A DNA stretch of 64,000 nucleotides from Ailanthus altissimus (Eukaryota; Streptophyta; Magnoliopsida; Sapindales; Simaroubaceae): contig OX327683.1 of NCBI GenBank assembly GCA_946807835.1, forward strand, positions 14,637,001-14,701,000, in the 5' to 3' direction. Positions 38,281 to 48,905 of the stretch are shown one piece after another. The notes beneath the pieces are model-generated. The model worked only from the letters and a program-made list of their open reading frames with translations. It did not search any database and had not been told where the DNA came from. Numbering within the stretch: position 1 is the first letter of the stretch; the number at the start of each line of letters is the position of its first letter. A program made the position numbers and the translations under genes.

Positions 38281-38632
38281 TAAGAATGTGGTGGAGCCCA
38301 CCAACTCTTTGGTCTACCTGTAGGACTCTAAAGCCACTAACGCACCACAACAGTCCTCGCAGGTTACCTACGCCCCCCAACCAATGTCGAACCTGGGATC
38401 TTATCCCTTATAGGCCTTTAAGGTTCGATGGTTGTACCCATCAAATTGCTTGATGGGTACAACCATCTTGATGGGTACAACCATCGAACCTTAAAGGCCT
38501 ATAAGGGATAAGATCCCAGGTTCGACATTGGTTGGGGGGCGTAGGTAACCTGCGAGGACTGTTGGTGGTGCGTTAGTGGCTTTGGAGTCCTACAGGTAGA
38601 CCAAAGGGTTGGTGGGCTCCACCACATTCTTA
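38281..38632. repeat. Near-perfect 165-bp inverted repeat (hairpin)
   Basis: Arms 38281-38444 and 38468-38632 are reverse complements that differ by two substitutions and one 1-bp indel. They are separated by 23 bases which repeat part of an arm. Each arm carries GGTTCGACATTGG, which looks like a tRNA-type B box, so an inverted pair of SINE-like units is possible. It lies in the gag part of copia X. Confidence 0.9.
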
Positions 38633-38657
38633 GAAAAACACTGATCTGTTTGTAAGA

Positions 38658-38815
38658 GTGTGTGGAGCCCACTTAATACCTCGGGTCCACTAAGGTATCA
38701 ATTAGTGCACCACTCACACCCCCCGCAGGTAACCTACACCCCCAACCAATGTCGAACCTGGGATCTCATTCCTTATAGGCCTTTAAGGTTCGATGGTTGT
38801 ACCATCAGGTTGGCC
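38658..38815 (+). repeat. Third, diverged copy of the hairpin-arm unit
   Basis: Same orientation as the arm at 38281-38444: TGTGGAGCCCAC, GCAGGTAACCTAC, CCAACCAATGTCGAACCTGG and the 3' part from CTTATAGGCCTTTAAGG on. Its middle is diverged. It ends three bases before the solo LTR at 38818. Confidence 0.8.
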
Positions 38816-38817
38816 TT

Positions 38818-41071
38818 TGTTGGGATTTATGCTCACATGTCATCCCATTGTTGTATGAATATTTTATCTTGTAATATTTATACAGTTCATTATTTGTTAA
38901 AGTGCTAATTACTATTATTAAATGGTTCAAAGCTTGTGACACTACAGACATTATATGATCTAAAGGAGTTCAAATTTGGTCTAAAGAAGTTTAGGTCGAT
39001 GCTAAGAGTTAGCATCACTAAAAATTATAAATGTTAAAAAGCTAGCATGTTATATTAATCAGTGAAGTCTAAGTGTTAGAATCTTGTTTGTAACGGTACA
39101 AAGACCTGAGAATACATTAATAATAACATAGTTGCAAAAGTTGTAATATGGGTTAAGAAATATTATTATGCAAGTCTATTCTCAAATTATATGTTCATGG
39201 TCTTAATTCACCGATACAGGTCTGATGGTGGAATATTTTTCATAGACTAGTGTATACTATACCTAGATGGTTATTCTTAGTTGACCATGGGCTTACTGGA
39301 AGTTCGTATAGCATACAGGTGTTCAGTGAGGACTGAATACTGAACAGACTCAACAAGGACCCCAACAGACATCCCATTAAGCTGTCAATGGAAGGTCCTC
39401 TCGAGTTTAGTAGTATACGTGATCCTTTGACCTGAGTACCACAGTGGGCTTATAAGTGATCCATCATACTTTAGTTCCACGCATGCCACAGACCTTTCAC
39501 GGTGTGACCACTGAGTGTCGCTGGGTATAGTCCGATGCTTATGGAGTCTGGTGTGTACAGATATAAAATCTGTCAGATCAGATGCTCAAAGACTGTATCT
39601 TAGAAAGTCTTATGGCCATAAGCAACAAACCCAGAAAAAGAGTTTCCTACAGGGTTAAATAATATTGTAAAAGTGTTTGCATATATTGTTTATTAAGATA
39701 CGTGTCTGGAGATAAGTTCACGAATGAGCACATAGAAATTTGACGGTAGTGATCTATATCTCTGCTCTTCCAGGATATGATTGGCGGAAGAATTATACGT
39801 ATGCACTGTGACCTCAACTTGTATGGTCTACTACACTGATTTGTAATATCCGTGATGTGTGCGTAGGGCATTGATATCGGACTCACAGAATAGTTCTGTT
39901 TGAAAAATCGAGAGTGGACCTAAAGAGTCCCGTAATATGAAGTGTACTCGTTGTGCACTGGGGCAGCGTAACGAATTGAATAGTTCGATCCAAAAAATTT
40001 CAGTAGACCAGACATTCACTTTGGTTTTCCTCTGGTCATGCACGTGTTAAGACTTAAGAGTTAAGCACATCAATTAGTTAACAATTAGTTGTTAACCAAT
40101 GTGATGTTGACACATGGCACATGTGAGTCAATTATTATTTGATTTAAAAATTACTAAAATGACCTTATTTGTTTGACAAATAATATCATTATTTTATTCA
40201 TTAAAGTGTTTATTGAATAAAATAATAATAATAATATATGACATTATTATTTAAATTAAAATCAAACAATTAATTTTTTATTTAAATTGGCATGTGTTTC
40301 TACCATGATTTAATATGATTAAATCATTTGTTTAATATTTATTAAATGATAAGATAAGTATAAATGGGTAGCATTTGTTAATGGTAAGCCTTAAGATATT
40401 TCTTAATAATGAGAAAGTATTTTCTCATTTGGCCTAAATTAAGGCTAAGTTCATTTAAATGATATTTCATTTTGTTTTATTTTAATTTGGTTTATTGTAA
40501 GATAATAATAAACAAAAACTAATGGTAAACATAATGGTTACCATTATGTGAGAAAATGAAAAATAATAATAAACAAATGAAAGAACAATTAGTTGCTCAA
40601 TTAATCATCAAAAATTCGTACAATGGGTTAAGTGAATGGCAGAGAGACTTTTGAATGGCTGAATGTTAGAAATTCTATCAAAATTCTCTCAAAGTGTTGA
40701 AAGTAAAAACACATCTTCTATTTTTCCTTCTAATTTTGATCACCCATATTACAAGGTAGAAACAAGGATTCAAAAGTTGAATCCTTTTGTTGGAAAAGCT
40801 ACTATTCTAACTTTCTTAAGCCCATCGTGTTGAGGAATTAGAATTGTGAATGGGTTGTTTCAAAGGCAGGTACTCCGGTTCGACCAAATATACCAAAGGC
40901 TTGACAAGATATTATTTCTCAATCTTGAACTATTTTACATTTATAAGATAACATGTAAATTTTATTTGTGTTTATCATTGAATAATTTATATTCCGTTCA
41001 TCCACTACACATATATGTATGTGATACGTATATTATATTTGAATGATAGAGATAACATATCTTGCTCATCA
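38818..41071 (+). mobile_element. Solo LTR of the copia Y family, opposite orientation, in copia X
   Basis: Begins TGTTGGGATTTATG and runs as the reverse complement of the other family members: GGTCTTAATTCACCGATAC, ACCTGAGTACCACAG, GAAGTGTACTCGTTGTGCAC. The length (about 2.25 kb) matches the family. The right end is approximate; GGCCTT before the left end and GGTCTT at about 41078 may be a degraded target duplication. It separates the gag start of X (41072-41365) from the rest. Confidence 0.7.
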
Positions 41072-41365
41072 AATTTTGGTCTTGCCTTAGCCAAACCTGA
41101 TATTCTGACTTTTTAGTGGTCATGATGGTATTGTCATCATCCATAATGATATTTTGTTGTCTAAAACATGGTTTGCTTATGTCAACGAAGCCTATTAAAC
41201 CATTACCTCTAATACTAAATAGTTCCTGTGACTTTTATAGTATGTAATTTGAGTTTGTGAGTTTGATGGGGTCGAGAAAACAAAAAAGTTTACATGCATG
41301 CTATTTTGTTGGACTATGGTGGTGGTATTTGGAGGTGAATTTTGTGTTATTGAGAATGATGCCAT
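41072..41365 (-). pseudogene. Copia X gag N-terminal fragment
   Basis: The minus-strand frame starts at about 41365 with MASFSITQN, a Pro/Thr/Asn-rich N-terminus. It continues through an SHRNYLVLEVMV block similar to the copia gag phrase in which NYLLW-like residues follow a short beta-rich start. A stop comes at about 41195. It is preceded by the primer-binding site and the LTR. Confidence 0.6.
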
Positions 41366-41376
41366 CTTGAGCAAAA

Positions 41377-41388
41377 GCTCTAATACCA
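41377..41388 (-). promoter_or_regulatory. Degraded primer-binding site of copia X
   Basis: The minus strand reads TGGTATTAGAGC, one change from the usual tRNA-iMet complementary site TGGTATCAGAGC. It is 13 bases inside the 5' LTR, the gap being a T-rich run on the minus strand. Confidence 0.75.
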
Positions 41389-41401
41389 AATTAAAAAAAA
41401 A

Positions 41402-41686
41402 AGTTTGTAGAACAAATTGTATTGCATTACTAAATCAATGTTTTACCGTTTCTGCCGCTCTATTTCAACTTAACCAGCAGCTCTTTATGTAGAGCTAATT
41501 CCAATAATAACATGCACCACATAGCTACACTAAAGGTTACAAGCAAAAAGAGCCACTTCTACCACCAACTCGTAAAGTCAAAAGACAAAAAACAAAGATA
41601 AGGACAAGAGACAAAAGACGTATTCTCATTATTGGAACAACAACTTGCAGATATCCAGCAACTCAAATGTTTCACGTGTTTCAACA
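41402..41686 (-). repeat. 5' LTR of copia X
   Basis: Starts TGTTGAAACACG on the minus strand and aligns with the split 3' LTR at 12965-17239. Only about 480 bp separate it from the LHCA1 stop codon. Confidence 0.75.
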
Positions 41687-41773
41687 AAAGGCACACTGTG
41701 TTTTCTTTGCTTCTTGTTGCTTTATTTCTTAATTCATATCCTCCACCTCATTAGTTCAACGTTCTGTGTTACC

Positions 41774-41953
41774 GTTTGAATGTTCAATGTTGTTTCCCAT
41801 CACTACTTAGTTTGAATGTTCAATGTTGTTTCCCATCACTACTTAGTTTGAATGTTCAATGTTGTTTCCCATCACTACTTAGTTTGAATGTTCAATGTTG
41901 TTTCCCATCACTACTTTGTTTGAATGTTCAATGTTGTTTCCCATCACTACTTT
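41774..41953. repeat. 36-bp minisatellite, five copies
   Basis: Five head-to-tail copies start at 41774, 41810, 41846, 41882 and 41918. The unit begins GTTTGAATGTTCAATG. Copies are identical except that the last two end in TTT instead of TTA. It lies between the transposon nest and the 3' end of LHCA1. Confidence 0.95.
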
Positions 41954-42164
41954 GATGTAAAGTTTCCTTCAATATCAATAACGGAATTTAAATCTAGATA
42001 TTGTAGAGAAAACTTAACAAATAATCACAATATTGTGAGATTCTAGCTTATATCTCACTGGAAGACGATTACTTCTAATCTTACAGTCAAAAGATGCGAG
42101 AATCTGTTTCATTACGTCTTTTAACAGGGAATTTTACAGTGGATATGGATTAACAATTCTCTGT

Positions 42165-43905
42165 TCAAGGCAAAGCCGATCTGGGGATAATAATGTCCCC
42201 AATGTTGTTGTGCCATGGATCAGCCAAGTGAGTTGCCAAGTTCTCCAATGGCCCTGTGCCTGGATATGCTGATTGTTGCACGCAAAAGCCCACAAATGCC
42301 AACAAAGCCAAACGACCTGCACATAAAATTAATCATAAAAAATTAGATGACTATAATCACTCGAACTGGTTCAATCCTTTTGAGTCTCTTTTGATCATTC
42401 TATTTCTACTTTTGGTTAATTTTGGAAGCACAACAACTAACTGTTAAGTGTTGAATAAAACACCCATCTATTTTTACTTGACAACTAGTGTTTTTTGCTC
42501 CATAATACCAAACAGACCCTAAATTTGATTGGAGTATAAGATTGTGTTAGATAGGATAGAAAACTCACCATTTTTTATCTCCTTAACTTTGTACTCCTCA
42601 AACTTCTTGGGGTCCTTGGAGAAACCCAATGGGTCGAAGGCGCCACCGGGGTACTTCTTCTTCTCGGTGTCTTTCTCCATGCTCCGTTGATGTTCAACAA
42701 AGGCAATGGAAAGGAACTCAATGACCAAAATTGTAGGGAGAGTGCCCCATGGGACTGGATTACCTAAGTATGTTGCTTGTCCACCAGGAACCGCTGCCCA
42801 CTCTTGAGCCTTTACCCAGTTGCCCAACCCCAATGCCTCTGGCACCAGGATACCTGGCTGCAACCAAAATTTCCAATAAATCAAACAATGTGAGACAGAT
42901 TCATTTGCTTCAACTATTTTTTGTGGTCTGTTCTGGAATTTTTTTTCCCGGGTTAAAAAATGCAAGATAATAACAGCTTTGATCATTTCTCTTTGAACTC
43001 CGAATGGTCATGTTCATGTCTTATTATACCAAAACCTTAGTACAAAATTCAAGGTTCACCAATATTAATCTGTCTACTACCATTGATGATCAAGTTCTCA
43101 ACATAAGAATAATTCAAAGTTCACCAATATATCCTGAGTTGGAAATTATGGACAAAATTTGGCAATAAGATGGTATGACACAGTTTAATTAGTAAAAACA
43201 TATGAAAACAAGGCGTGTCTTTCCAGTCGACGCCAAGAAATTCTCTTTGTCGAAGAGAAATTTCTTGTGGTAGACATGAAGGCTCTCGTATGTACAGATC
43301 TTTGTTGGCCACCGTGATCCCTTCTCGTGCATTTTACAGATTCAAATGCATATTAAAAATGTCTATCAAAATACTGAATAAATAAAAGACAAACTTACAA
43401 CAGCAAGCATAGCCCATCTGCAGTGAATGAGCTCAGACTCCTTGTATCTTTCAAGGTTCTCAGGAACCTCACCAAGCCGAAGTGGGTCAAATCCAAAGTC
43501 ACTGAAACACAACACATAAATTACAAAAATGTCAGCAATTCATAAACTTTTCCAAAACTCAACAGTCTACTACAAGTGCAGTTGGTTAGTTCAACCGATA
43601 AAATCTCTTAAAGTGGTACAAGAGGTTTGGAGTTCCCACTTACACAACCACTGAGAGGGGCTTAATTAACAATTATTTGAAACTAAAAAGAAAGTCTGTA
43701 GCTAATACCCTGGAGCTGAGCCATCAAGATAAGGCGGCCGAGGTTGGCCAGGCATCCAGTCTGCAGACATGGCGTATTTTGAAGTTGCATTGGTGGCAGT
43801 TCCCGGAAGTGAAACTGCAGAAACGAATTTGGATTTTGAAGAAGAAAGAACTGAAGGGAAAGCAGTTGTGGCAATGCCACAGCTCATCAAAGTGTTGGAA
43901 GCCAT
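42165..43905 (-). CDS. LHCA1: Chlorophyll a/b-binding protein of photosystem I antenna, LHCA1 type
   Basis: Four exons on the minus strand: 43905-43709, 43501-43399, 42857-42569 and 42316-42165. They total 741 nt, or 246 aa, with all introns GT-AG and in phase. Residues 1 to about 46 form the chloroplast transit peptide ([17 protein letters not shown]). The mature protein starts near DWMPGQPRP. Helix 1 holds the chlorophyll-ligand pattern E89-x-x-H92-x-R94 ([11 protein letters not shown]), helix 2 is in the [19 protein letters not shown] segment, and helix 3 has E193-x-x-N196-x-R198 ([12 protein letters not shown]). The C-terminus [15 protein letters not shown] is typical of LHCA1. The protein sits in the thylakoid membrane as part of the LHCI belt, forms a heterodimer with LHCA4 and passes excitation energy to photosystem I. 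Length and intron number fit the family. No damage seen despite the adjacent transposon nest. Confidence 0.95.
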
Positions 43906-44010
43906 TTTTGGGAGGGAGCTGTGGAGAACCGGGGTTTGTGGGAGAGAGTTGAGAGTTGAGGGAGGGAGATAAAGAGCAAGGGAGTTAATGAAGAAATGGA
44001 TTTCGTTGTG

Positions 44011-44086
44011 GGATATAGGCGAATCCGAATGTGGATTTTTATTGGCTGAGGCTTATTGCTTGTATTTCGTTATTGGGCCACGTTGG
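44011..44086 (-). promoter_or_regulatory. LHCA1 core promoter elements
   Basis: On the minus strand, upstream of the start codon at 43905, there is a TATATCC element (44011-44017) about 106 bp away. Next comes a CCAAT box (GCCAAT, 44041-44046) and an ACGT-core motif (CCAACGTGGC, 44077-44086) of the G-box type common in light-regulated promoters. The roles are inferred from position and motif only. Confidence 0.45.
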
Positions 44087-47000
44087 ATTCTTAATCCAGT
44101 TGGTGGCCAGTTAGAATATCCGATGAGCATGTGGCTGAGGATGGGTGAGACTGCCAGCGAGGAAAATATCAATATATTAAAATTAAATCAAAAATGAAAA
44201 ATCAAATAAGTTTGTTTAAATGTAATACAGAATATCATATCTTATGTGGTTGAGGCCGTCCAATTAACATATATGGCATATATATTTGTTATTTAAGATA
44301 GAAAATCTATTGTGATTAATTCAAAATAAGAGATTAATAGAGACCCAAAAGTTTGATCCATAAGGGCTCTAATTTACCCTTTAGATAATTGAAAATCTCT
44401 AAGATCATCCAATGGATCCTTTATTATAATTTAAGAAAAATATCACACTTTATTAAATATGAAGCTTGAATCTTTTCTTTTGTAAGGTGAACTACTGCTA
44501 CTGGACTAGTGATAGGAGCTTAGTTTTTGTTATAAGGAATAGTAATAAAAAATTATACTCATATACGAACTTTTGTAACTTGTCAACAAGTGCGGAATTA
44601 CAAGGAACATCTAAAAGGGTCATAATATATAAACTGTAAATTTGAGGGGGTTAAACAATAAAATTTGTGTAAAATTGGCAAATTTTTTTTTACAAACTAC
44701 TATCTTGTCAATAGATTATGGAAGATATCGGGGGCTTTAACTATTGGTTATATTAGCTGTACGTTTGGCTATTTTTCTCTTAAATAAAGAGAGCTAAATT
44801 CTAGCCGCCAACCCAATTATCTTTCCTCATCGGAGAGGAGGCCTTAAGTGGATCTAAAGCACAACATCCTTATTTTGGTTCAGCATCACTACTTTCTCTA
44901 TCTGTTTTATTTGGTTGGTTTTTTTATTCGGCGATCTGATTTATTAACATTGGTTGTGCTTTCTTGCCACAGCTATGATTATCGGTCATCGCTAAAGCTA
45001 GCCCATGACTTCTGTTGAACTCCGCTGAGTCAAGTTTCATCGACTTACTTTTAGAGTTGAGTTCCTTAGGTTGGTTTGATAAATAAAAATTTTTTATTTA
45101 TAAAAATAAATACAACGAAAGTTAAATCATCTCGTTCATAATTACATGTATAAAGATAAATGATTATCTCAATTTTTCGTTATGACAGATCTTAAATTGA
45201 TTGGTTATAATCTTTTTTATTATCCTCAATCTTTAAACTTAACGCGTGTGGGCGTATAGATCTTTTTTAATCTCTAGAACTACTAATACCAAAATCTGAA
45301 AGAATAGTATTAATTAAATTCTATTCTCACGTAAAAATATGTAAAAGAACTTTTCTTTGTATGGTTGTGGTATTAATTTCTTATTACATGTTTCCCATAT
45401 ATATAGGGATTTTTTTTGGGTATTTAGAATTTTATTAAAATTAGAAAATTAGAGTTTAATTAGGATTTGAACTAGTAGAAGGACTGCAAGACTCATGGGC
45501 TTGTTAGTTCCAACTTAAAAGGCCTAGTCCTTATTATCTCATAATATACCAATTCTTCTAAGTTAACCCTAGGCTATTCTACTAAAAGTCAAGGGTTGTA
45601 CTCTAATAACTCATATTATAAAAGAAAAGCTTATTTAATTAAAACTCATTTTAATTAAATTGGGCTTGGTCTTTAGATCAATAATAACCACTTAGTTGAC
45701 CCTCTAATTGATGTCTATAATTAAAGTCAGGCCTTGAAAAAATGTCTTGCCTCTTTAATTACTTATTTACCCCTAAGTCACTGAATGCTTTAATGATAAC
45801 TTTTAATATGTCTATATTTGTAAATAAATTTATAAATAAATATTATTATTTATAAATAATTTATTGAATAAACTGTAGCCACATATTCTAATGATCAAGT
45901 ACTACAAACATCTTAAGTGGACATTAATTATTAAATTCTATCTTATAAATATATGTTCCTACGACCCATAAAATTATATCTTCAAGCTATCGAGGTTTTA
46001 ACCGTTTATATGGATTTCACTTCGTGGCAACTCAAAAGATACAACGCATGAATGTAAGTTCATTACATGCTCAGGATTAAGATCAATCAAGCTTATTAAA
46101 GCTTTTGTAAATTAAGATCTACAATATTTAGTTAACAAGATCGAAATTCACAATAATCCCGTTTAATGTAACATATACACTAGTTTTTCTACTCGAAGTC
46201 TCTACTTCGATGATCAAGGTAAATCATCCACTATAAGAAAGCAGAAAAACTATAACCTTATATAATGAAATGCCCATTTTCATTAATGGTTGTGAACTAT
46301 ATTTAATTTATAAAGAATTTATGATTTATACCATCTGTATTAGCATCATATGCTTAATACATAGATTGCATACTTTAATTAAATATAGGTTTATCAATAT
46401 ATGCTCAATTATATGTATGAATAAACTTTTATTAATTAAATAAATTATTGTTTCACATGCTTTAAGGGCATAAATAACATTATATGTCTAACACCTTCAA
46501 CTAGCTATCGTCTTCTATCGAACTCTGTTGGTCCGTGATTTGCATAGCCACCCAAACTACCACCAAGTTTCATCTCCTTCGTAAGGGTTATTCGGCTTTC
46601 AGCTGAGACGCTAGGATCCCGACTTGTATGCTCAATGAACCTGATTGTGTTTTGCTGGTTCTGTTAGGCCTTGGTCGAACTCATCGCATACTTATTAGAA
46701 GACTATTGTGTTTTGAATTCTAAATAAGAGACAATTGCAGTTAAGTGATTGAGGCAAGGTAGGGATCTTTGAAGTTAAATTTAAATGAAATAGTATTTGG
46801 AAGCCATCGCTATTTCCATAGTCTCCATCGAGTTGTCTATCATTATTGGGTTTAGCTGAGGTTTTGCCGGCTACTTATAAACCACCCGAACAATATAGGG
46901 TTGTCCTTTGGGTGTTTTGTCCTGTTTTTTATTTTTAGAATAAATTTTTTAATTTAACATTAAATAATTTTTTATATTTAAGGGTTTGTATTTTTTTCTT

Positions 47001-47642
47001 TTTAGAGGTTTGTGTTTTTCATTTTTAGAAAGTCTGAATTTTCTTGTTTTAAAAAGATTTGAGTTTCCCTTTTTTTAAAGAATCTGCATTCCTTTTTTTT
47101 GGGTCATTCTTTTTTAGTATAGGATGATTTATGCTTTTTCTTATAATATATTAAGTTCAAAGATACGTTAGTGTGTACTTATTATACTTTATTTTAGTAA
47201 TCCTGTGATTGTAACATCAAAGATCATTTGATGTATTTCTTTGATATTCATCAATGATATTATATCAATATCTCAAAACAAAATTATAGAAGATATTCGT
47301 AAATAGCCAAACTTATTGGACCATTTTCTAATTTAATCAAATATGAAAATTTCTAATTTTTGTAGGCAAATACTTAATAAATGGACATAAATACTTTTGT
47401 CTTATATATAAATTCACCATTATAAATTTATCGCTTTAAATTTAAACTTTATATATATGTAAAAAAAAGGTACACACTCTTGAAATTTAGAGGAATCAAA
47501 TTAAATTATTTAAAAAGAATATATCATACTTTTACAATAAAGGTGAGATTATTCTCTTTCTTTTTATTATAATTTTTTTTATATTTTATTTTGTATTATT
47601 TAAAATTATCTTGATGTCATATATATTTAGATAAAAAAATTT
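44087..47642. other. Intergenic DNA with a probable solo LTR
   Basis: No gene recognised. 44200-45065 and 46500-47640 are AT-rich, with no coding features longer than chance. Pyrimidine runs lie at 46980-47110. The middle section is described as a separate LTR. Confidence 0.45.
45066..46491 (-). mobile_element. Probable copia-type solo LTR
   Basis: A 1.4-kb block begins near GGTTGGTTTGATAAATAAAA and ends ATGTCTAACA, with CCTT on both outer sides (45066-45070 region and 46492-46495) as a possible degraded target duplication. The start, with AAATAAATACAACGAAAGTTAAATC and CATAATTACATGTATAAA, resembles the first bases of many dicot copia LTRs. No internal coding region. Boundaries are approximate and the strand is uncertain. 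Confidence 0.4.
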
Positions 47643-48905
47643 AGGGCAAAGGATATTTTTGTTCTTTGAGTTTGACTTAATTTTTAATTTGATCCTACGA
47701 GTTTTAAAAAGTTCAATTTTATCATAATCCGTTAGTAAAATTTCATTAGATTTGACTGAAATTTTCTTTTAACAGTACATTGACAAAATTTTCCTCCGTT
47801 ATATGTTAATTGAAAATGGTAATGCAAGTACACTATACAATGTATATGTATCAAATATTAATATGCCTTTAAAAAATAAAAAATAAAAAGACACGTGGCA
47901 TGCTGTAATAGGTTCACTAAAATAATTAAATAAAATAAATAAAGGGGAGTAGCTGGTCAGTGCCCCCCGTCGTCAGTGACTGACTGTCTACCGATGACCA
48001 ATTGCGATTTAACTTAAAATTAACATCATTAGACTCAAAATTTTGTGATCTACACGATAGTGGGATTTGTTTTATTAACGAAACACTATAGATGTGCCAA
48101 AAGTAGGGAAGAACATAGTGGTTGACAGTAGCCACCGCCATTCGCCATTCACCATTGAACAGCAGGGCGGTGGCATGCATCGCCCTTACCATTGGACAGA
48201 TCAACATCCGATCTATCGAATGGTGAAGGCTATGTACGCCATCGTCCGTCGTTCGAAGAAAAACGGCAGTGATTACCGCTAACCACCACAAGCTGGCGAT
48301 CGCTGATGAATGGAGGGGTGGTTGTATGCACCACCCCCACCATTGAACAGATTGGCCACCGATCTGTCCAACGATGAGGGTGGTGCACGCCACCACCTTG
48401 TTGTTCGACGACGAACGATAGTGATTACCGCCAACCACCATGTTCATTCCTATTTTTAGCGTATCTACAATATTTCATTGATAAAACAAATCTCATCATT
48501 GTGTAGTTCACAAAGTTTTGAGTTTAATGATGTTAATTTTGAGTCAAATCGCAATTGGTCACTGACAACTAGTCGACCACTAACGACAGCAGGCACTAAT
48601 CGGCTGCTCCTTTTTTTATTTATTTAATAATTTTAGTGAACCTATTACAGCATACCACGTATTTTTTTTTTATTTTTTAAAAGCCTATTAATATTTGACA
48701 CATGTATATTATATAGTGTACTTGTATCACAATTTTCAACTAACATATAATGGAGGGTAAAATTGTCAATGTACTGTCAAAAGAGATTTTCAGTCAAATC
48801 TGATGAAATCTCATTAATGAATTAGGATAAAATTGAATTTTTTGAAACTCATAAAACAAAATTGATAATTAAGTCAAATTCAAGAGACAAAAATATCCTT
48901 TACCC
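47643..48905. repeat. Long-armed foldback element (MULE-like)
   Basis: Arms of about 460 bp (47643-48110 and 48445-48905) are inverted repeats with roughly 80-85% agreement by eye. The ends read GGGCAAAGGATATTTTTGT and ACAAAAATATCCTTTACCC. The loop (48110-48445) holds two imperfect direct units, each ending GTGATTACCGCYAACCACCA. A related interior occurs at 5310-5560. It encodes no transposase. A frame at 47926-48447 only reflects the arm and loop sequence. The target duplication was not resolved. Confidence 0.7.

Larger units (their letters stand above)
12965..41686 (-). mobile_element. Ty1/copia retrotransposon X, outermost layer of the nest
   Basis: A minus-strand copia element. Its 5' LTR is 41402-41686, beginning TGTTGAAAC on the minus strand. 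The tRNA-Met primer-binding site is at 41377-41388, with the gag start at about 41365. Protease and integrase N-terminus lie at 37371-38265, the rest of integrase with RT and RNase H at 17182-19731, and a polypurine tract (TTGAGAGGGCA on the minus strand) just before the 3' LTR that starts at 17239. The outer flanks AAAGT (12960-12964) and AAAGG (41687-41691) are a 4-of-5 match for a target duplication. Short LTRs suggest an Ale/Retrofit-like lineage, but this is a guess. It is split by all the insertions described below and is inactive. Confidence 0.8.

Noticed and set aside
38281..38815. tRNA gene
   Set aside because: A B-box-like word is present but no A box, acceptor stem or cloverleaf could be drawn.
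12965..41686. CRISPR arrays, prokaryotic operons or phage genes
   Set aside because: Intron-containing plant genes and LTR elements explain the region; the only regular repeat near it (41774-41953) has no spacers.
43677..44197. Plus-strand frames across the LHCA1 start region
   Set aside because: Antisense to exon 1 and the promoter of LHCA1, which is supported by protein identity on the minus strand.
47926..48447. 173-codon minus-strand frame
   Set aside because: It spans the arm and loop of a foldback element; the His/Val-rich repeats come from duplicated non-coding units.
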